Assembly (NCBI GenBank): GCA_965248805.1
Contig: CBDFKJ010000009.1
Location: 434,001 to 498,000 of the forward strand
DNA from: CBDFKJ01 sp965248805
Lineage (GTDB): Bacteria; Pseudomonadota; Alphaproteobacteria; UBA6615
Length of the DNA stretch: 64,000 bases
Direction of reading: 5' to 3'
Part shown: one piece after another, positions 35,925 to 45,455 of the stretch
How positions within the stretch are numbered: the first letter of the stretch is position 1
Layout of the letters: every line of letters begins with the position of its first letter
Position numbers and translations under genes: made by a program
Notes under the pieces: model-generated
Seen by the model: the letters and a program-made list of their open reading frames with translations, nothing else
Told to the model about the DNA's origin: nothing
Databases searched by the model: none

Positions 35925-36409
35925 TGTCAAACCGCATTCAACTCGAGGACATCCGTGCCATGCCGGTCGGCGAAATCGCCGCCCTGCCGGCCGAGCAGCT
36001 GGCGCTCTTACAGGAAGACGCCGAGGCGGCGCTCACGGCCGCCAAGACGCTGAAGGAATGGCTCGACGGCGCCATCGGCCTCCGCTTCGGAGAGCGGGCA
36101 CAGGCCGCGCGGCGGGACGCCGGCAAGGACACCGGCACCGTCCGTCTGGTCGAGGACGGCGTGACCGTCGTTGCCGACCTGCCGCAGCGCGTCGATTGGG
36201 ATCAGGTCCAGCTCGCCGCCTTGGTCGAGCGTATTCGCGCCGAGGGCGACGACCCGGCCGAGTACGTCGACACCGCCTTCAAGGTGCCCGAACGCAAATA
36301 CACCGCCTGGCCGAGCGCGATCCGGACCGCCTTCGAGGACGCCCGCACGGTCAAGACCGGCAAATCCGTCTTCAAGCTGAGCCTCGCCGAGACGGAGGGC
36401 GCGTCATGA
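35924..36409 (+). CDS. Early phage protein, helical, possibly host-nuclease related
   Basis: 161 residues. The N-terminal half is helical ('LPAEQLALLQEDAEAALTAA'), the C-terminal half basic ('TAFKVPERKYTAWPSAIRTA'). Genes like this precede the phage recombination ATPase in related prophages; specific role unknown. Confidence 0.58.
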   Translation: MSNRIQLEDIRAMPVGEIAALPAEQLALLQEDAEAALTAAKTLKEWLDGAIGLRFGERAQAARRDAGKDTGTVRLVEDGVTVVADLPQRVDWDQVQLAALVERIRAEGDDPAEYVDTAFKVPERKYTAWPSAIRTAFEDARTVKTGKSVFKLSLAETEGAS

Positions 36410-37311
36410 GCGGCCTTCCCATCATCTCGGCCGACCAGCGGCTCGCCGAGCGCCGCGGCATCAAGGGCTGCATCTTCGGAACATCCGGCATCGGCAAGAC
36501 CTCGTTGCTGTGGACGCTCGAGCCCGGCGCCACCTTGTTCTTCGACCTCGAGGCCGGCGATCTCGCCATCGAGGACTGGCCCGGCGACACCATCCGACCA
36601 AGGACCTAGTCCGAATGCCGCGACTTCGCGGTCTTCATCGGCGGGCCCAACCCGGCGCTCCGCGACGACCAGGTCTACAGCGGGGCTCACTACGAGGCGG
36701 TGGCCGAGCGCTTCGGCGATCCGGCCGCGCTCGGTCGTTACGAGACCGTGTTCATCGACTCGATCACGGTCGCGGGGCGGCTCTGTTTCCAGTGGTGCAA
36801 GGGACAGCCGCAGGCGCTCTCGGATCGCAACGGCAAGCCCGACATGCGCGGCGCCTACGGGCTCCACGGCCAGGAGATGATCGCCTGGCTCACCCACCTG
36901 CAGCACACCCGCGACAAGAACGTCTGGTTCGTCGGCATCCTCGACGAGAAGCTCGACGACTTCAATCGCCGGGTCTTCTCCCCCCAGATTGAGGGCTCCA
37001 AGACCGGCAACGAACTACCCGGCATCGTCGACGAGGTCATCGTCATGGCCGAGATCGGCCAGGCCGACGGCGATCCCTACCGGGCTTTCGTCTGCCGCAC
37101 CCTCAATCCCTTCGGCTATCCCGCGAAAGACCGCAGCGGGCGTCTCGATCAAATCGAGGAACCTCATCTCGGCCGGCTGATGGAAAAGATCGCCGGCCCC
37201 GTCCGACCGGCGAGCAAGCGGCTGGTGTTCGGCTGCCCCGCCCCCGTGCCCGCCGGCACCCCGTCCGCCCCGCAGAGCGAAACGCAAGAGGAAGGAGCAC
37301 CCCAACCATGA
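36406..37311 (+). pseudogene. RecA-like phage recombination ATPase (Sak4-type) with an amber codon
   Basis: 'CIFGTSGIGKTSLLWTL' is Walker A and 'YETVFIDSITVAGRLCFQW' is Walker B; 'NVWFVGILDEKLDDFNRR' and 'GIVDEVIVMAEI' follow, as in phage Sak4-like single-strand annealing ATPases. A TAG at 36607-36609 interrupts the same frame ('DTIRPRT', stop, 'SECRDFAVFIGG') where TGG (Trp) fits best. Without suppression only the first 67 residues are made. The next gene is a likely ssDNA-binding partner. Confidence 0.72.
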
Positions 37312-38003
37312 CCGGAGCCTGGAACGACTTCAACGATGCCGAGGAGCAAACCTCCTACGACATCATCCCCAAGGGCACCGTCGCGCCCGTGCGCATGACC
37401 ATCAAGCCGGGCGGCTACGACGATCCGGGACAGGGCTGGACCGGCGGCTATGCCACCCGCAACGAGACCACCGGCTCGGTCTATGTCAACGCCGAGTTCG
37501 TGCTCCTCGAGGGCCCCCACGCAAGACGCCGGGTGTGGAGCCTGATCGGCCTCTCGAGCCCCAAGGGCCCCGAGTGGGCCAACATGGGCCGCTCCTTCGT
37601 GCGCGGCATCCTCAACTCCGCCCGCGGGCTCTCCGACAAGGACACCTCGCCCCAGGCGCAGACGGCGCGGCGCATCGACGGTCTCGCCGTGCTCGACGGC
37701 ATCGAGTTCCTGGCGAAGATCGATGTCGGGAAGGACCGGAACGGCGATCCGCGGAACGAGATCCGCTTCGCCGTCGCGCCGAACCACAAGGACTGGCAGG
37801 CCTTCCTCGAGGCGGGCGGACAGTGGCGCCCGGGTGCCGCTCACGCCGCCTACGCGGCGCAGGCCCAGCCCCATGCGCCCGCGGCAGCGCCGCAGGGTCC
37901 GGCACAGCAGGCGCCGGCCGCCGCACCGGGTGGCCCGCAACAGCCCGCTCGGGCGCCGGCGGCGCAGCCGGCCAATCCGAACCGCCCGGCCTGGGCGCAA
38001 TAG
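37308..38003 (+). CDS. Probable phage ssDNA-binding/recombination partner protein
   Basis: A 231-residue protein with a folded N-terminal 175 residues ('GAWNDFNDAEEQTSYDIIPK', 'GSVYVNAEFVLLEGPHARRR') and a disordered Ala/Pro/Gln tail ending in WAQ, as in single-strand-binding proteins with a flexible tail. It overlaps the Sak4-like gene by four bases. The SSB role is inferred from pairing and architecture. Confidence 0.6.
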   Translation: MTGAWNDFNDAEEQTSYDIIPKGTVAPVRMTIKPGGYDDPGQGWTGGYATRNETTGSVYVNAEFVLLEGPHARRRVWSLIGLSSPKGPEWANMGRSFVRGILNSARGLSDKDTSPQAQTARRIDGLAVLDGIEFLAKIDVGKDRNGDPRNEIRFAVAPNHKDWQAFLEAGGQWRPGAAHAAYAAQAQPHAPAAAPQGPAQQAPAAAPGGPQQPARAPAAQPANPNRPAWAQ

Positions 38004-38015
38004 GGGTCCGGGCCC

Positions 38016-39704
38016 TTGCTGCTCTGCCCGCGCCAGAAGACCTTCGTCGAGCGCAGTGTCCGCGCACTGGGCGAACACGGCAACACCCTCGGCGTCGCTC
38101 CGACCGGCAGTGGGAAGACCCTGATGCTCTCCGGCGTCGTCGGCCAGATGCTGGCCGGCAGCGACGCCAAGGCCTGCGTGCTCGCCCACCGCGACGAGCT
38201 GACCGCCCAGAACGTCCTCAAGTTCGCCAAGGTCAACCCGGACCTCTCGACTTCGATCGTCGATTCCCGCACCAAGTCGTGGCGCGGACGCGCCACCTTC
38301 GCCATGGTTCCGACGCTCGCCCGCGCGGCCAATCTCGAGGCCATGCCGTCGCTCGATCTCGTGGTCGTCGACGAGGCCCACCATGCCGCCGCCGAGAGCT
38401 ACCGGCGGATCATCGACCGGGCCCGCGAGCGCAACCCGGACGTGCGCATCTACGGCGTCACCGCCACACCCAACCGGGGCGACAAGAAGGGCCTGCGGCC
38501 GGTGTTCTCCAACGTCGCCGATCAGATCCTGCTCGGCGAACTGATCGGCTCGGGCCACCTGGTGCGGCCGCGCACCTTCGTCATCGATGTCGGCACGCAA
38601 GCAGCGCTCCGGCAGGTACGCAGAACCGTCGACGACTTCGACATGAAGGCGGTCGACGCGATCATGAACAAGGCGCCGATCACCGAAGCGGTGATCAAGC
38701 ACTGGCGTGAAAAAGCTCCCAACCGCCAGACCGTCGTCTTCTGCTCGACCGTCGATCATGCCCGCAACGTGCGCAATGCCTTCGCCGCCGCCGGCGTCGC
38801 GGCGGAACTGGTCTGGCACGAAATGGGCTCCGCCGAGCGGCGCGCCGCGCTCGCCGCCTATTGCCGCGGCGAGACCCGGGTGATGGTCAACGTCGCGGTG
38901 CTGACCGAGGGCTGGGACCATCCGCCCACGAGCTGCGTCGTGCTGCTCCGGCCCTCTTCCTACAAGGCGACCATGATTCAGATGGTCGGCCGCGGGCTCC
39001 GGGTCGTCGATCCGGCCGAGTTCCCCGGCCTCGTCAAGACCGACTGCGTCGTCCTCGACTTCGGCACCTCGAGTCTCATTCACGGCTGCCTCGAGCAGGA
39101 TGTCGATCTCGACGGCAAGCGCGGCGGCGGCGAGGCCCCGACCAAGATCTGTCCCGAGTGCGGCGCCGAGGTCCCCGCGGCGGTCCTCGAGTGCCCGCTC
39201 TGCGGCCACCAGTGGCCATGGGAGGGCGACACCGCCGGCGAGACCATCCCGCTCGGCGACTTCGTCATGTCGGAGATCGATCTCCTGAAGCGCTCGAGCT
39301 TCCGCTGGTGCGATCTGTTCGGCGACGACGCGGCGCTCGTCGCCAACGGCTTCCACGCCTGGGGCGGCATTTTCTTCCTGGGTGGCAACTGGCATGCGCT
39401 CGGCGGCGCGAAGGGTCAGCCGGCCCGGCTTCTGGGCGTCGGTGCGCGCACGGTGTGTCTGGCCGCGGCCGATGACTGGCTCAACGAAAACGAGACCGAC
39501 GAGAGTGCCCACAAAAGCCGGAGCTGGCTGAACCAGCCGGCAACCGAGAAGCAGCTGCGCGACCTCCCACCGCAATGCCGCCACGACTACGGCATGACCC
39601 GCTACCAGGCATTGGTGCTCCTCACCTTCACCTTCAACAAGGCCGCGATCTGCCGCCTGGTCATGAGCACGGGCGGCGGCGGCAACGAGAGGAGAGCAGC
39701 ATGA
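38016..39704 (+). CDS. SF2 DEAD/DEAH helicase with zinc ribbon
   Basis: Motif I 'GVAPTGSGKTLMLSG', II 'LVVVDEAHHAAAES', III 'YGVTATPNR', V 'NVAVLTEGWDHP' and VI 'MIQMVGRGLRVVDP'. A zinc ribbon follows ('CPECGAEVP', 'CPLCGHQW'). 562 residues. The start is a TTG just after the previous stop; no better start is visible. Likely works in phage replication or recombination. Confidence 0.82.
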   Translation: MLLCPRQKTFVERSVRALGEHGNTLGVAPTGSGKTLMLSGVVGQMLAGSDAKACVLAHRDELTAQNVLKFAKVNPDLSTSIVDSRTKSWRGRATFAMVPTLARAANLEAMPSLDLVVVDEAHHAAAESYRRIIDRARERNPDVRIYGVTATPNRGDKKGLRPVFSNVADQILLGELIGSGHLVRPRTFVIDVGTQAALRQVRRTVDDFDMKAVDAIMNKAPITEAVIKHWREKAPNRQTVVFCSTVDHARNVRNAFAAAGVAAELVWHEMGSAERRAALAAYCRGETRVMVNVAVLTEGWDHPPTSCVVLLRPSSYKATMIQMVGRGLRVVDPAEFPGLVKTDCVVLDFGTSSLIHGCLEQDVDLDGKRGGGEAPTKICPECGAEVPAAVLECPLCGHQWPWEGDTAGETIPLGDFVMSEIDLLKRSSFRWCDLFGDDAALVANGFHAWGGIFFLGGNWHALGGAKGQPARLLGVGARTVCLAAADDWLNENETDESAHKSRSWLNQPATEKQLRDLPPQCRHDYGMTRYQALVLLTFTFNKAAICRLVMSTGGGGNERRAA

Positions 39705-40033
39705 GCGATAACCCGAAAACCCCGGCTATCGGTGACGACCTGCTGCGCGGCGCCGGCGAGATCGCCGAGTTCGTCTTCGGCGACGTCAACCACCGCCGCA
39801 AGGTCTACTACCTGACCGGCGAAGCGAAGACGGGCATGCCGTATTTCAAGATCGGCTCGCTTACCTGCGCGCGAAAAAGCACGCTCCTGCGCTGGATCGC
39901 CGAGCAGGAGGAACGGCAACTCCAGCGGTCGCATCCCGACGCGGCCGACTCAAGAGCCCAGTCCATCGTGAGGATCCACCTGCGGGGCGTGATGGACAAG
40001 ATCTTCCAGACCGTCCGAGGCGGGAAGCGATGA
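39701..40033 (+). CDS. Conserved phage protein, possibly DNA-binding
   Basis: ATG 39701 overlaps the helicase stop and has GGAGAG upstream. 110 residues, including 'VYYLTGEAKTGMPYFKIGS' and 'ARKSTLLRWIAEQEERQLQR', which looks like a HTH-type selector; role unknown. Confidence 0.58.
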   Translation: MSDNPKTPAIGDDLLRGAGEIAEFVFGDVNHRRKVYYLTGEAKTGMPYFKIGSLTCARKSTLLRWIAEQEERQLQRSHPDAADSRAQSIVRIHLRGVMDKIFQTVRGGKR

Positions 40034-40036
40034 CCG

Positions 40037-40444
40037 ATGCCCACACCTCCGACCGACCTCATGGCCCGCCGGCACCGGCTCTATTCCCGCGAGCCGTTCT
40101 GCGCCGTCTGCCGTCGCCCGGCCCGTGGCTTCGGCTGGTTCGATACGTCGGGTTTGAGGCCCCCGCGTCCGCCGGTGAGTTTCTGCTCGATGGTCTGCCA
40201 GGGCTACTGGACGCGGCGCTCGCGCCGGAGCACGGCCGTGATTGATCTCACCGGACAGGAGTGCGCGGCGATCCGCGCCGCCATGAAGCCGGTCGCCGAG
40301 CTCATGGAGGAGATCGGCTGGACGACCCGGCTCGCCGGCCTCACCGAGGAACAGGTGCTGGCGCTCATCGAGGTCGCCGTCGGCGGCTTTCAGGACGCCA
40401 TGCACGAGACCGCGGCGGCCGACGACACGGAGATCCCGTTCTGA
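40037..40444 (+). CDS. Zinc-finger phage protein (DUF6511-like)
   Basis: 135 residues: an N-terminal Cys pair set 'REPFCAVCRRPARGFGWFD' and 'SFCSMVCQGYW' and a helical C-terminus. Its TGA overlaps the next ATG (TGATG). Likely DNA- or protein-binding accessory; no known activity. Confidence 0.6.
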   Translation: MPTPPTDLMARRHRLYSREPFCAVCRRPARGFGWFDTSGLRPPRPPVSFCSMVCQGYWTRRSRRSTAVIDLTGQECAAIRAAMKPVAELMEEIGWTTRLAGLTEEQVLALIEVAVGGFQDAMHETAAADDTEIPF

Positions 40445-41724
40445 TGGTGGATCTGAACGAATCCGTGCGTCCCTGCCATCCCGTCGCCGAGGCCTTCCCG
40501 ATGATGGCCGGCGCCGACTTCGACCGCCTCGTCGACGACATTCGCAGTCATGGCCTCCGGGAGGCGATCTGGCTCGACGGTGAGGGCCGCATTCTCGACG
40601 GGCGCAATCGTGACCGCGCCTGCCGGCTCGCCGCCGTGCCGCCGGCCTACCGGATCTACGACGGCGACGATCCGACGGCCTTCATCGTCAGCCTGAACCT
40701 TCACCGCCGGCATCTGAGCGACAGCCAGCGGGCCATGGTGGCGGCGAGACTGGTGAATATCCGGCAAGGGGAAATCGGAAAGCACCGCGCGATCTCAGAA
40801 ACGCAAATTTGCGTTTCTGAGGCCTCCGACCTCGTGAATACCTCCAAACGTTCCGTCAACAATGCCCGCCGGGTAGGAGACAAAGGGAGCGCTTTACTCC
40901 AGGACGCCGTCGACCAGGGGCTGGTCGCGGTCAGCGACGCCGCCGCAATCGTCGACCGTCCGCCCGACGAGCAGGATGCCCTGGTCGACGGCGTCCGTTC
41001 GGGCACGTACAAGACCTTGCGCCGCGCCGCCGCCGTCCGCCGCCGCGAACAGCGCGAGACGCCGCCCGCGGACCTGCCCGCGCACGACGGCCGCTTGCGG
41101 CTGTTCGCCGCCGCCGTCGCCGATGCGCTCGAACACATCGCGCCCGGCAGCGTCGATTGCATCGTCACCGATCCGCCGTACCCGCGCGCCTGCCTGGCCG
41201 TCTACGGCGATCTGGCGCGGACCGCCGCCCGGGTTCTGCGGCCGGGCGGCTCCTGCCTGGTCATGGCCGGGCAGTCTTACCTGCCCGAGATCATCGCCGC
41301 CATGACGCCGCACCTTCGCTACCACTGGACGGTGGCCTACCTCACCCCGGGCGGCCAATCGGTCCAGCTCTGGGAGCGCAAGGTCAACACCTTCTGGAAG
41401 CCGGTTCTGTGGTTCGTCAACGACCCGGACGCCGCCGGATACCCGGACGAGTGGGTCGGCGACGTGGCGCGCAGCGATGCCAATGACAACGACAAGCGTT
41501 TCCACCATTGGGGGCAATCCGAGAGCGGCATGGCCGATCTGGTGCGCCGCTTCACCCGTGCCGGCGAGACGGTGTTCGATCCCTTCCTCGGCGGCGGCAC
41601 CACCGGCGTCGCGGCCCTCGGTCTGAACCGCCTGTTCATCGGCTCCGACAGTGACGGGACGGCCGTGCAACAGGCCCGCGGCCGGCTCCTGGAAACCCTG
41701 CGGGAGGTTCGCCATGCAGGATAG
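40444..41724 (+). CDS. ParB-like/DNA methyltransferase fusion protein 1
   Basis: Residues ~10-90 are a ParB/sulfiredoxin-type domain ('LREAIWLDGEGRILDGRNRD'), the centre has a HTH with 'VNTSKRSVNNARRV', and the C-terminus is an amino-methyltransferase: catalytic 'CIVTDPPYPRA' and SAM-binding 'DPFLGGGTTGVAALGLNR'. With DPPY before the GG motif this is beta-type order, N6-adenine or N4-cytosine. It may protect phage DNA or mark replication origins. The gene contains a 28-bp perfect palindrome. Confidence 0.82.
   Translation: MVDLNESVRPCHPVAEAFPMMAGADFDRLVDDIRSHGLREAIWLDGEGRILDGRNRDRACRLAAVPPAYRIYDGDDPTAFIVSLNLHRRHLSDSQRAMVAARLVNIRQGEIGKHRAISETQICVSEASDLVNTSKRSVNNARRVGDKGSALLQDAVDQGLVAVSDAAAIVDRPPDEQDALVDGVRSGTYKTLRRAAAVRRREQRETPPADLPAHDGRLRLFAAAVADALEHIAPGSVDCIVTDPPYPRACLAVYGDLARTAARVLRPGGSCLVMAGQSYLPEIIAAMTPHLRYHWTVAYLTPGGQSVQLWERKVNTFWKPVLWFVNDPDAAGYPDEWVGDVARSDANDNDKRFHHWGQSESGMADLVRRFTRAGETVFDPFLGGGTTGVAALGLNRLFIGSDSDGTAVQQARGRLLETLREVRHAG
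40794..40821. repeat. 28-bp perfect palindrome inside the methyltransferase gene
   Basis: Arm CTCAGAAACGCAAA (40794-40807) is followed with no spacer by its exact reverse complement. It encodes the peptide around 'SETQICVSE' just before the HTH. Perfect palindromes of this size do not arise from coding constraint. Confidence 0.75.
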
Positions 41725-42136
41725 GCAGGAACGCTCGGGTTGGCGCGACCGGGAACTCTCCCTGCGCCATCGCCGCTGGGGCTGGAACTGTCCGGCGATG
41801 GACATCGACTTCCTGGAGTTCCATGCGGGCGAGCCGGTGGCGCTGATCGAATGCAAGCTCGAACATGCCCAGCCCTGGGACCTCGACGGCAAGCCGGCGC
41901 GCGCCTTCATGCGTCTCGCCGAACGGGCCGCTCTTCCCGCCTTCTACGTGGTGCGCGCGGCCGACTTCTCGTGGTGGCGGGTGTGGGCGCTCAACGACCT
42001 CGCGCGCAACCACCTAGGCGCGACCGAATGCCGCCTCACGGAACCCGAGTTCATCTCGCTGCTCTATGCGCTGCGGGGCCTCGATCTACCGCCGGAAACG
42101 GCCGCCCGGGGCTATTGCCGGGAGGATCGATCCTGA
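41714..42136 (+). CDS. Small PD-(D/E)XK nuclease-like phage protein
   Basis: ATG 41714 lies within the end of the methyltransferase gene. 140 residues: 'AMDIDFLEFHAGEPVALIEC' and the K of 'IECKLEH' give a D-(E)xK site; 'RAADFSWWRVWAL' follows. Resembles compact endonucleases of phage recombination or restriction type. Coupled (ATGA) to the next nuclease gene. Confidence 0.62.
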   Translation: MQDRQERSGWRDRELSLRHRRWGWNCPAMDIDFLEFHAGEPVALIECKLEHAQPWDLDGKPARAFMRLAERAALPAFYVVRAADFSWWRVWALNDLARNHLGATECRLTEPEFISLLYALRGLDLPPETAARGYCREDRS

Positions 42137-42902
42137 TGCTGGACTACAACCATCCGGCCAGTTTCGCCGAGGGCATCAACGCGCTGATCGATGCAGGCCT
42201 GGAAGCGGGGAACGCCGCGCAGACGCCCCGCGCGTATCTCGGCGGCTCGCGCCTCGGCGTGCCTTGCGAGCGCGCGCTTCAGTACGAATATGCCGCCGCG
42301 CCGAAGGACGACGGCGCCGAGTTCGACGGCCGGATACTGCGCATCTTCGCCGCCGGCCATGTGTTCGAGGATCTCGCCGCCGACTGGCTCCGCGCCGCCG
42401 GGTTCGAGCTCTACACCACCCGCGGCAACCGGCCGGACGGCGGCCAGTTCGCATTCTCGGTCGCCGGCGGGCGCATCCGCGGCCATGTCGACGGCATCGC
42501 CGCCGCCGCGCCCGAAGGGCTGCTCCCCGGCGTGCCCGCGCTCTGGGAGTGCAAGTCCCTCAACGCGATATCGTGGAAGGACACGGCGAAGCGCGGCGTC
42601 GCCGTCTCCAAACCCGTCTACGCCGCCCAGATCGCCGTCTATCAGGCCTACATGGAGGCGAGCGTGCCGGGCATCTCGGCCAACCCGGCGCTGTTCACCG
42701 CGATCAACAAGGACACCGCCGAGCTCATCACGAGCTGGTGCCGTTCGACGGCGCGCTCGCCCAGACCGCGAGCGACAAGGCGGTGCGCATTTTGCGTGCG
42801 ACCGAGGCCGGCGAGCTGCTGCCGCGCATCGCGCAATCGCCCGACTTCCACGAATGCCGGTTCTGCCCCTGGGCCAACCGCTGCTGGAGATCGGACCGAT
42901 GA
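42136..42902 (+). pseudogene. Cas4/RecB-like exonuclease with C-terminal cysteines, frameshifted
   Basis: 'LGVPCERALQYEY' (first Cys), 'GRIRGHVDGIAA' (Asp), 'ALWECKSLNAISWKD' (ExK) and 'KPVYAAQIAVYQAYM' (Q motif) form a RecB-type nuclease. Near 42730 CTCATCACGAG should read CTCCATCACGAG; after this missing C the correct frame gives 'LVPFDGALAQTASDKAVRIL' and 'HECRFCPWANRCW', three Cys that with the first would bind an Fe-S cluster as in Cas4/AddB. Likely end-processing exonuclease for the recombination genes upstream. Confidence 0.72.
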
Positions 42903-45133
42903 GCGACGACGAGATCAGAAACGACGGCGGGACCGAGCCCCCGCCTGACGCCAACATCGTCGATATCAACCGCTGGCGCGACTTCAACGATGCCGAACCG
43001 CAACGCCTCGACGGCGCCTGGCCGGCCCATGCCGTCCAGAGCACCGACGAGATCAAGGCGCGCATGCTCGTCAACATCCGCGGCGTGCTCTCCTACCTCT
43101 TTCCGGGCGGCGTGTTCCAGCGCGGCAAGTTTTTCGTCGGCGACATCCACGGCAATCCCGGCGACAGCCTCGTGGTCGAGATCGAGGGCCGCAAGGCGGG
43201 TCTGTGGCACGACTTCGCCACCGGCGAGGGCGGCGACATCATCGCGCTCTGGGCGGCCGCGACCGGCCGTGATGCCCGGATCGACTTCCCCACCGTCATC
43301 GCGGACATTCTCGCCTGGCTCGAAGGCCGCACCCGGACCCTGCACGACGACCGGTCGGGCAAGCCGCGCAGGAAGGCGCCGCCTCCCGACGAGCTCGGCC
43401 CAGTCACCGCCATGTGGGACTATCTCGACGACGACGGCCGGCTGATCGCCGTCGTCTATCGATATGATCCGCCCGGCGGCAAGCAGTTCCGTCCCTGGGA
43501 CGTGCGGGCGCGCAAGTCGAGAGCGCCGGAACCCCGCCCGCTCTACAACCGGCCCGGTATCAAGGCAGCCTCCGACGTCATCCTGGTCGAGGGCGAGAAA
43601 TCCGCCGATGCGCTCATCGACCGGGGTCTCTGCGCCACCACCGCCATGAACGGCGCCTCGGCCCCGGTCGAGAAGACCGACTGGTCGCCGCTCAGAGGAA
43701 AACGCGTGCTGGTCTGGCCCGATCACGACGAGCCCGGTTGGCACTACGCGCTCGCCGCCGCCCAGGCCGTGCTCGCGGCCGGCGCGGCAGCGGTCTCCGT
43801 CCTCAATCCTCCCGCCGACAAGCCCGAGAAATGGGACGCGGCCGACGCGGTGGCCGAGGGCATGGATGTCCAATCATTCATCGCCAACGCCGGGCGCCAG
43901 GCCATCCGGCCCGCGAAGCGCTCGTTGGACCTCGCCGACTGGCACGCCGGCCGCTACGCCGGCGCGGCGCCCGAGCAGCAGTTTCTCATCGACGGCTCGA
44001 TCCCCTTGGGCGTCGTCTCGATCCTCGCCGCCATGGGTGATACCGGCAAGGGCATGATGACGCTCGACCTCGCGCTCTCGGTCGCCACCGGCAGGCCGCG
44101 TGCGGTCTCGGTGAGCCCCGAGTCCATGGCCTTCGGCGGCGCGGTCCGCGCCTTCGGCGCCGCCGTGCTGCTCACCGCCGAGGACGACGAGGGCGAGGTG
44201 CACCGCCGCCTCGAGCGCCTCGATCCCGAGCGGCTCAGGCTCGAGCGGCCCGAGCGGCTGATCGTGGTGCCGTTGCCCAACGCCGGCGGCCCGATCCCGC
44301 TGGTGTCTTCCGGACCAGACGGGCCGGAAGCGACCTCTCACTTCCGCAAGGTCCGCGACCAGATCGTCCGCATCACAGATCTCAAGCTGGTGGTGCTCGA
44401 CCCGCTGTCCTCGTTCATCCATGCCGACGTCAACGCCGATCCCGCCGCCGGCAGCTTCGCCACCGGACTGCTGGCCTCGCTCGCCACCGAAACCGGCGCC
44501 GCCGTCATCGTCGCCCATCACATGCGCAAGCCCCAGGGCAACCGGCCCATCGCCTCGGTCGAGCAGGCCCGTGACGCGGTGCGCGGCTCCAGCGCCATCG
44601 TCGACGGCGTGCGCCTGGTCTATGCGCTGTGGCCGGCACCCGAGGAGCACCGGAATGATGTTTTCAGGGCCCTCGAGGAGCCCTTTGCCCGGAACGCCGT
44701 ATTCCAGGGCGCCGTGGTCAAGGCCAACGGTCCCGCCGACCGCACCATCCGCACCTATCTGCGGGCGCCCACCGGGCTCCTGCTCGATGTAACGGCGCGG
44801 CTCCGAGACCATCGTCGCCCGGACGAGGACCTGCAGGATGCGCTGGTCGGGGCCGTCGCCCGCGCTGCCGAGAACGGCCATCCCTTCACCCATACCGGGG
44901 GTGCCGGCATCTACCAGCAGCGTCACCGGCTCCCGGCCGCCTTCCACGCGATGGGCCGCAAGCGCCTCCAGGACATGACCCAGGAACTGCTCAATGCCCG
45001 CCCACCCGTTCTGGTCAAGGGCATGGCCTCGGGCTCGAAAGAGGACAAATGGCTCGATGTGCCGGCCGGCCCCTTCGCCCGCGGTGTCGGTGAGTTCGTC
45101 CATGGCGCCGACGAGGCCGGGGAGTGGGAGTGA
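42899..45133 (+). CDS. Phage primase-helicase (TOPRIM plus RepA/DnaB-like ATPase)
   Basis: The 744-residue replication protein starts in an ATGA overlap. The N-terminal primase part has 'FFVGDIHGNPGDSLVVEI'; TOPRIM motifs are 'VILVEGEKSADALI' and 'VLVWPDHDEPGW'. The ATPase part has 'ILAAMGDTGKGMMTLDLALS' (Walker A) and 'LVVLDPLSSFIHADV' (Walker B), then 'VIVAHHMRKPQGNRP'. The RepA-like ATPase order suggests it loads at a phage origin; a repeat array lies just downstream. Confidence 0.85.
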   Translation: MSDDEIRNDGGTEPPPDANIVDINRWRDFNDAEPQRLDGAWPAHAVQSTDEIKARMLVNIRGVLSYLFPGGVFQRGKFFVGDIHGNPGDSLVVEIEGRKAGLWHDFATGEGGDIIALWAAATGRDARIDFPTVIADILAWLEGRTRTLHDDRSGKPRRKAPPPDELGPVTAMWDYLDDDGRLIAVVYRYDPPGGKQFRPWDVRARKSRAPEPRPLYNRPGIKAASDVILVEGEKSADALIDRGLCATTAMNGASAPVEKTDWSPLRGKRVLVWPDHDEPGWHYALAAAQAVLAAGAAAVSVLNPPADKPEKWDAADAVAEGMDVQSFIANAGRQAIRPAKRSLDLADWHAGRYAGAAPEQQFLIDGSIPLGVVSILAAMGDTGKGMMTLDLALSVATGRPRAVSVSPESMAFGGAVRAFGAAVLLTAEDDEGEVHRRLERLDPERLRLERPERLIVVPLPNAGGPIPLVSSGPDGPEATSHFRKVRDQIVRITDLKLVVLDPLSSFIHADVNADPAAGSFATGLLASLATETGAAVIVAHHMRKPQGNRPIASVEQARDAVRGSSAIVDGVRLVYALWPAPEEHRNDVFRALEEPFARNAVFQGAVVKANGPADRTIRTYLRAPTGLLLDVTARLRDHRRPDEDLQDALVGAVARAAENGHPFTHTGGAGIYQQRHRLPAAFHAMGRKRLQDMTQELLNARPPVLVKGMASGSKEDKWLDVPAGPFARGVGEFVHGADEAGEWE

Positions 45134-45234
45134 CCATCATGACAACGTGCCCAAAAGCCCTGCCCGAAAACCTGCCCGAAAAGAATATGTCGGGGCAGAT
45201 GGCGGGCCGGAAATGGAGTGGCATCGACGCTCCG

Positions 45235-45445
45235 TTGCCAAGCGTTTCCAGCCTTTGCTTTCCAAAATCGGAGGGGCGTTTCCGTTGCCAATTGCCACGT
45301 TGCCATTTGGCAATTGCCAAAAATCGGTCTTCTAACCCATTGAAACCAAAGGAAACATCGTTGCCAGTTGCCAAGCGTTGCCAAGCCGATTTGGAAACGA
45401 AAAAGCCAATGAATTCAAATGTTTCCACGTTTCCACCCGTTTCCA
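45235..45445. repeat. TTGCCA/TTTCCA repeat array, candidate phage origin
   Basis: TTGCCA occurs at 45235, 45285, 45292, 45300, 45314, 45361, 45368 and 45378, plus an inverted copy TGGCAA at 45308 that forms the 16-bp palindrome 45306-45321. TTTCCA follows at 45422, 45430 and 45440, spaced 8-10 bases. The stretch is AT-richer than its flanks and lies between the primase-helicase gene and the next operon, with no credible gene. Iteron-like, so a replication origin is the simplest reading. Confidence 0.55.
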
Positions 45446-45455
45446 CCCCTTACAG

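Noticed and set aside
37164..39584. An 806-residue open frame on the minus strand
   Set aside because: It mirrors the SSB-like and helicase genes; helicase motifs on the plus strand are complete, the mirror has none.
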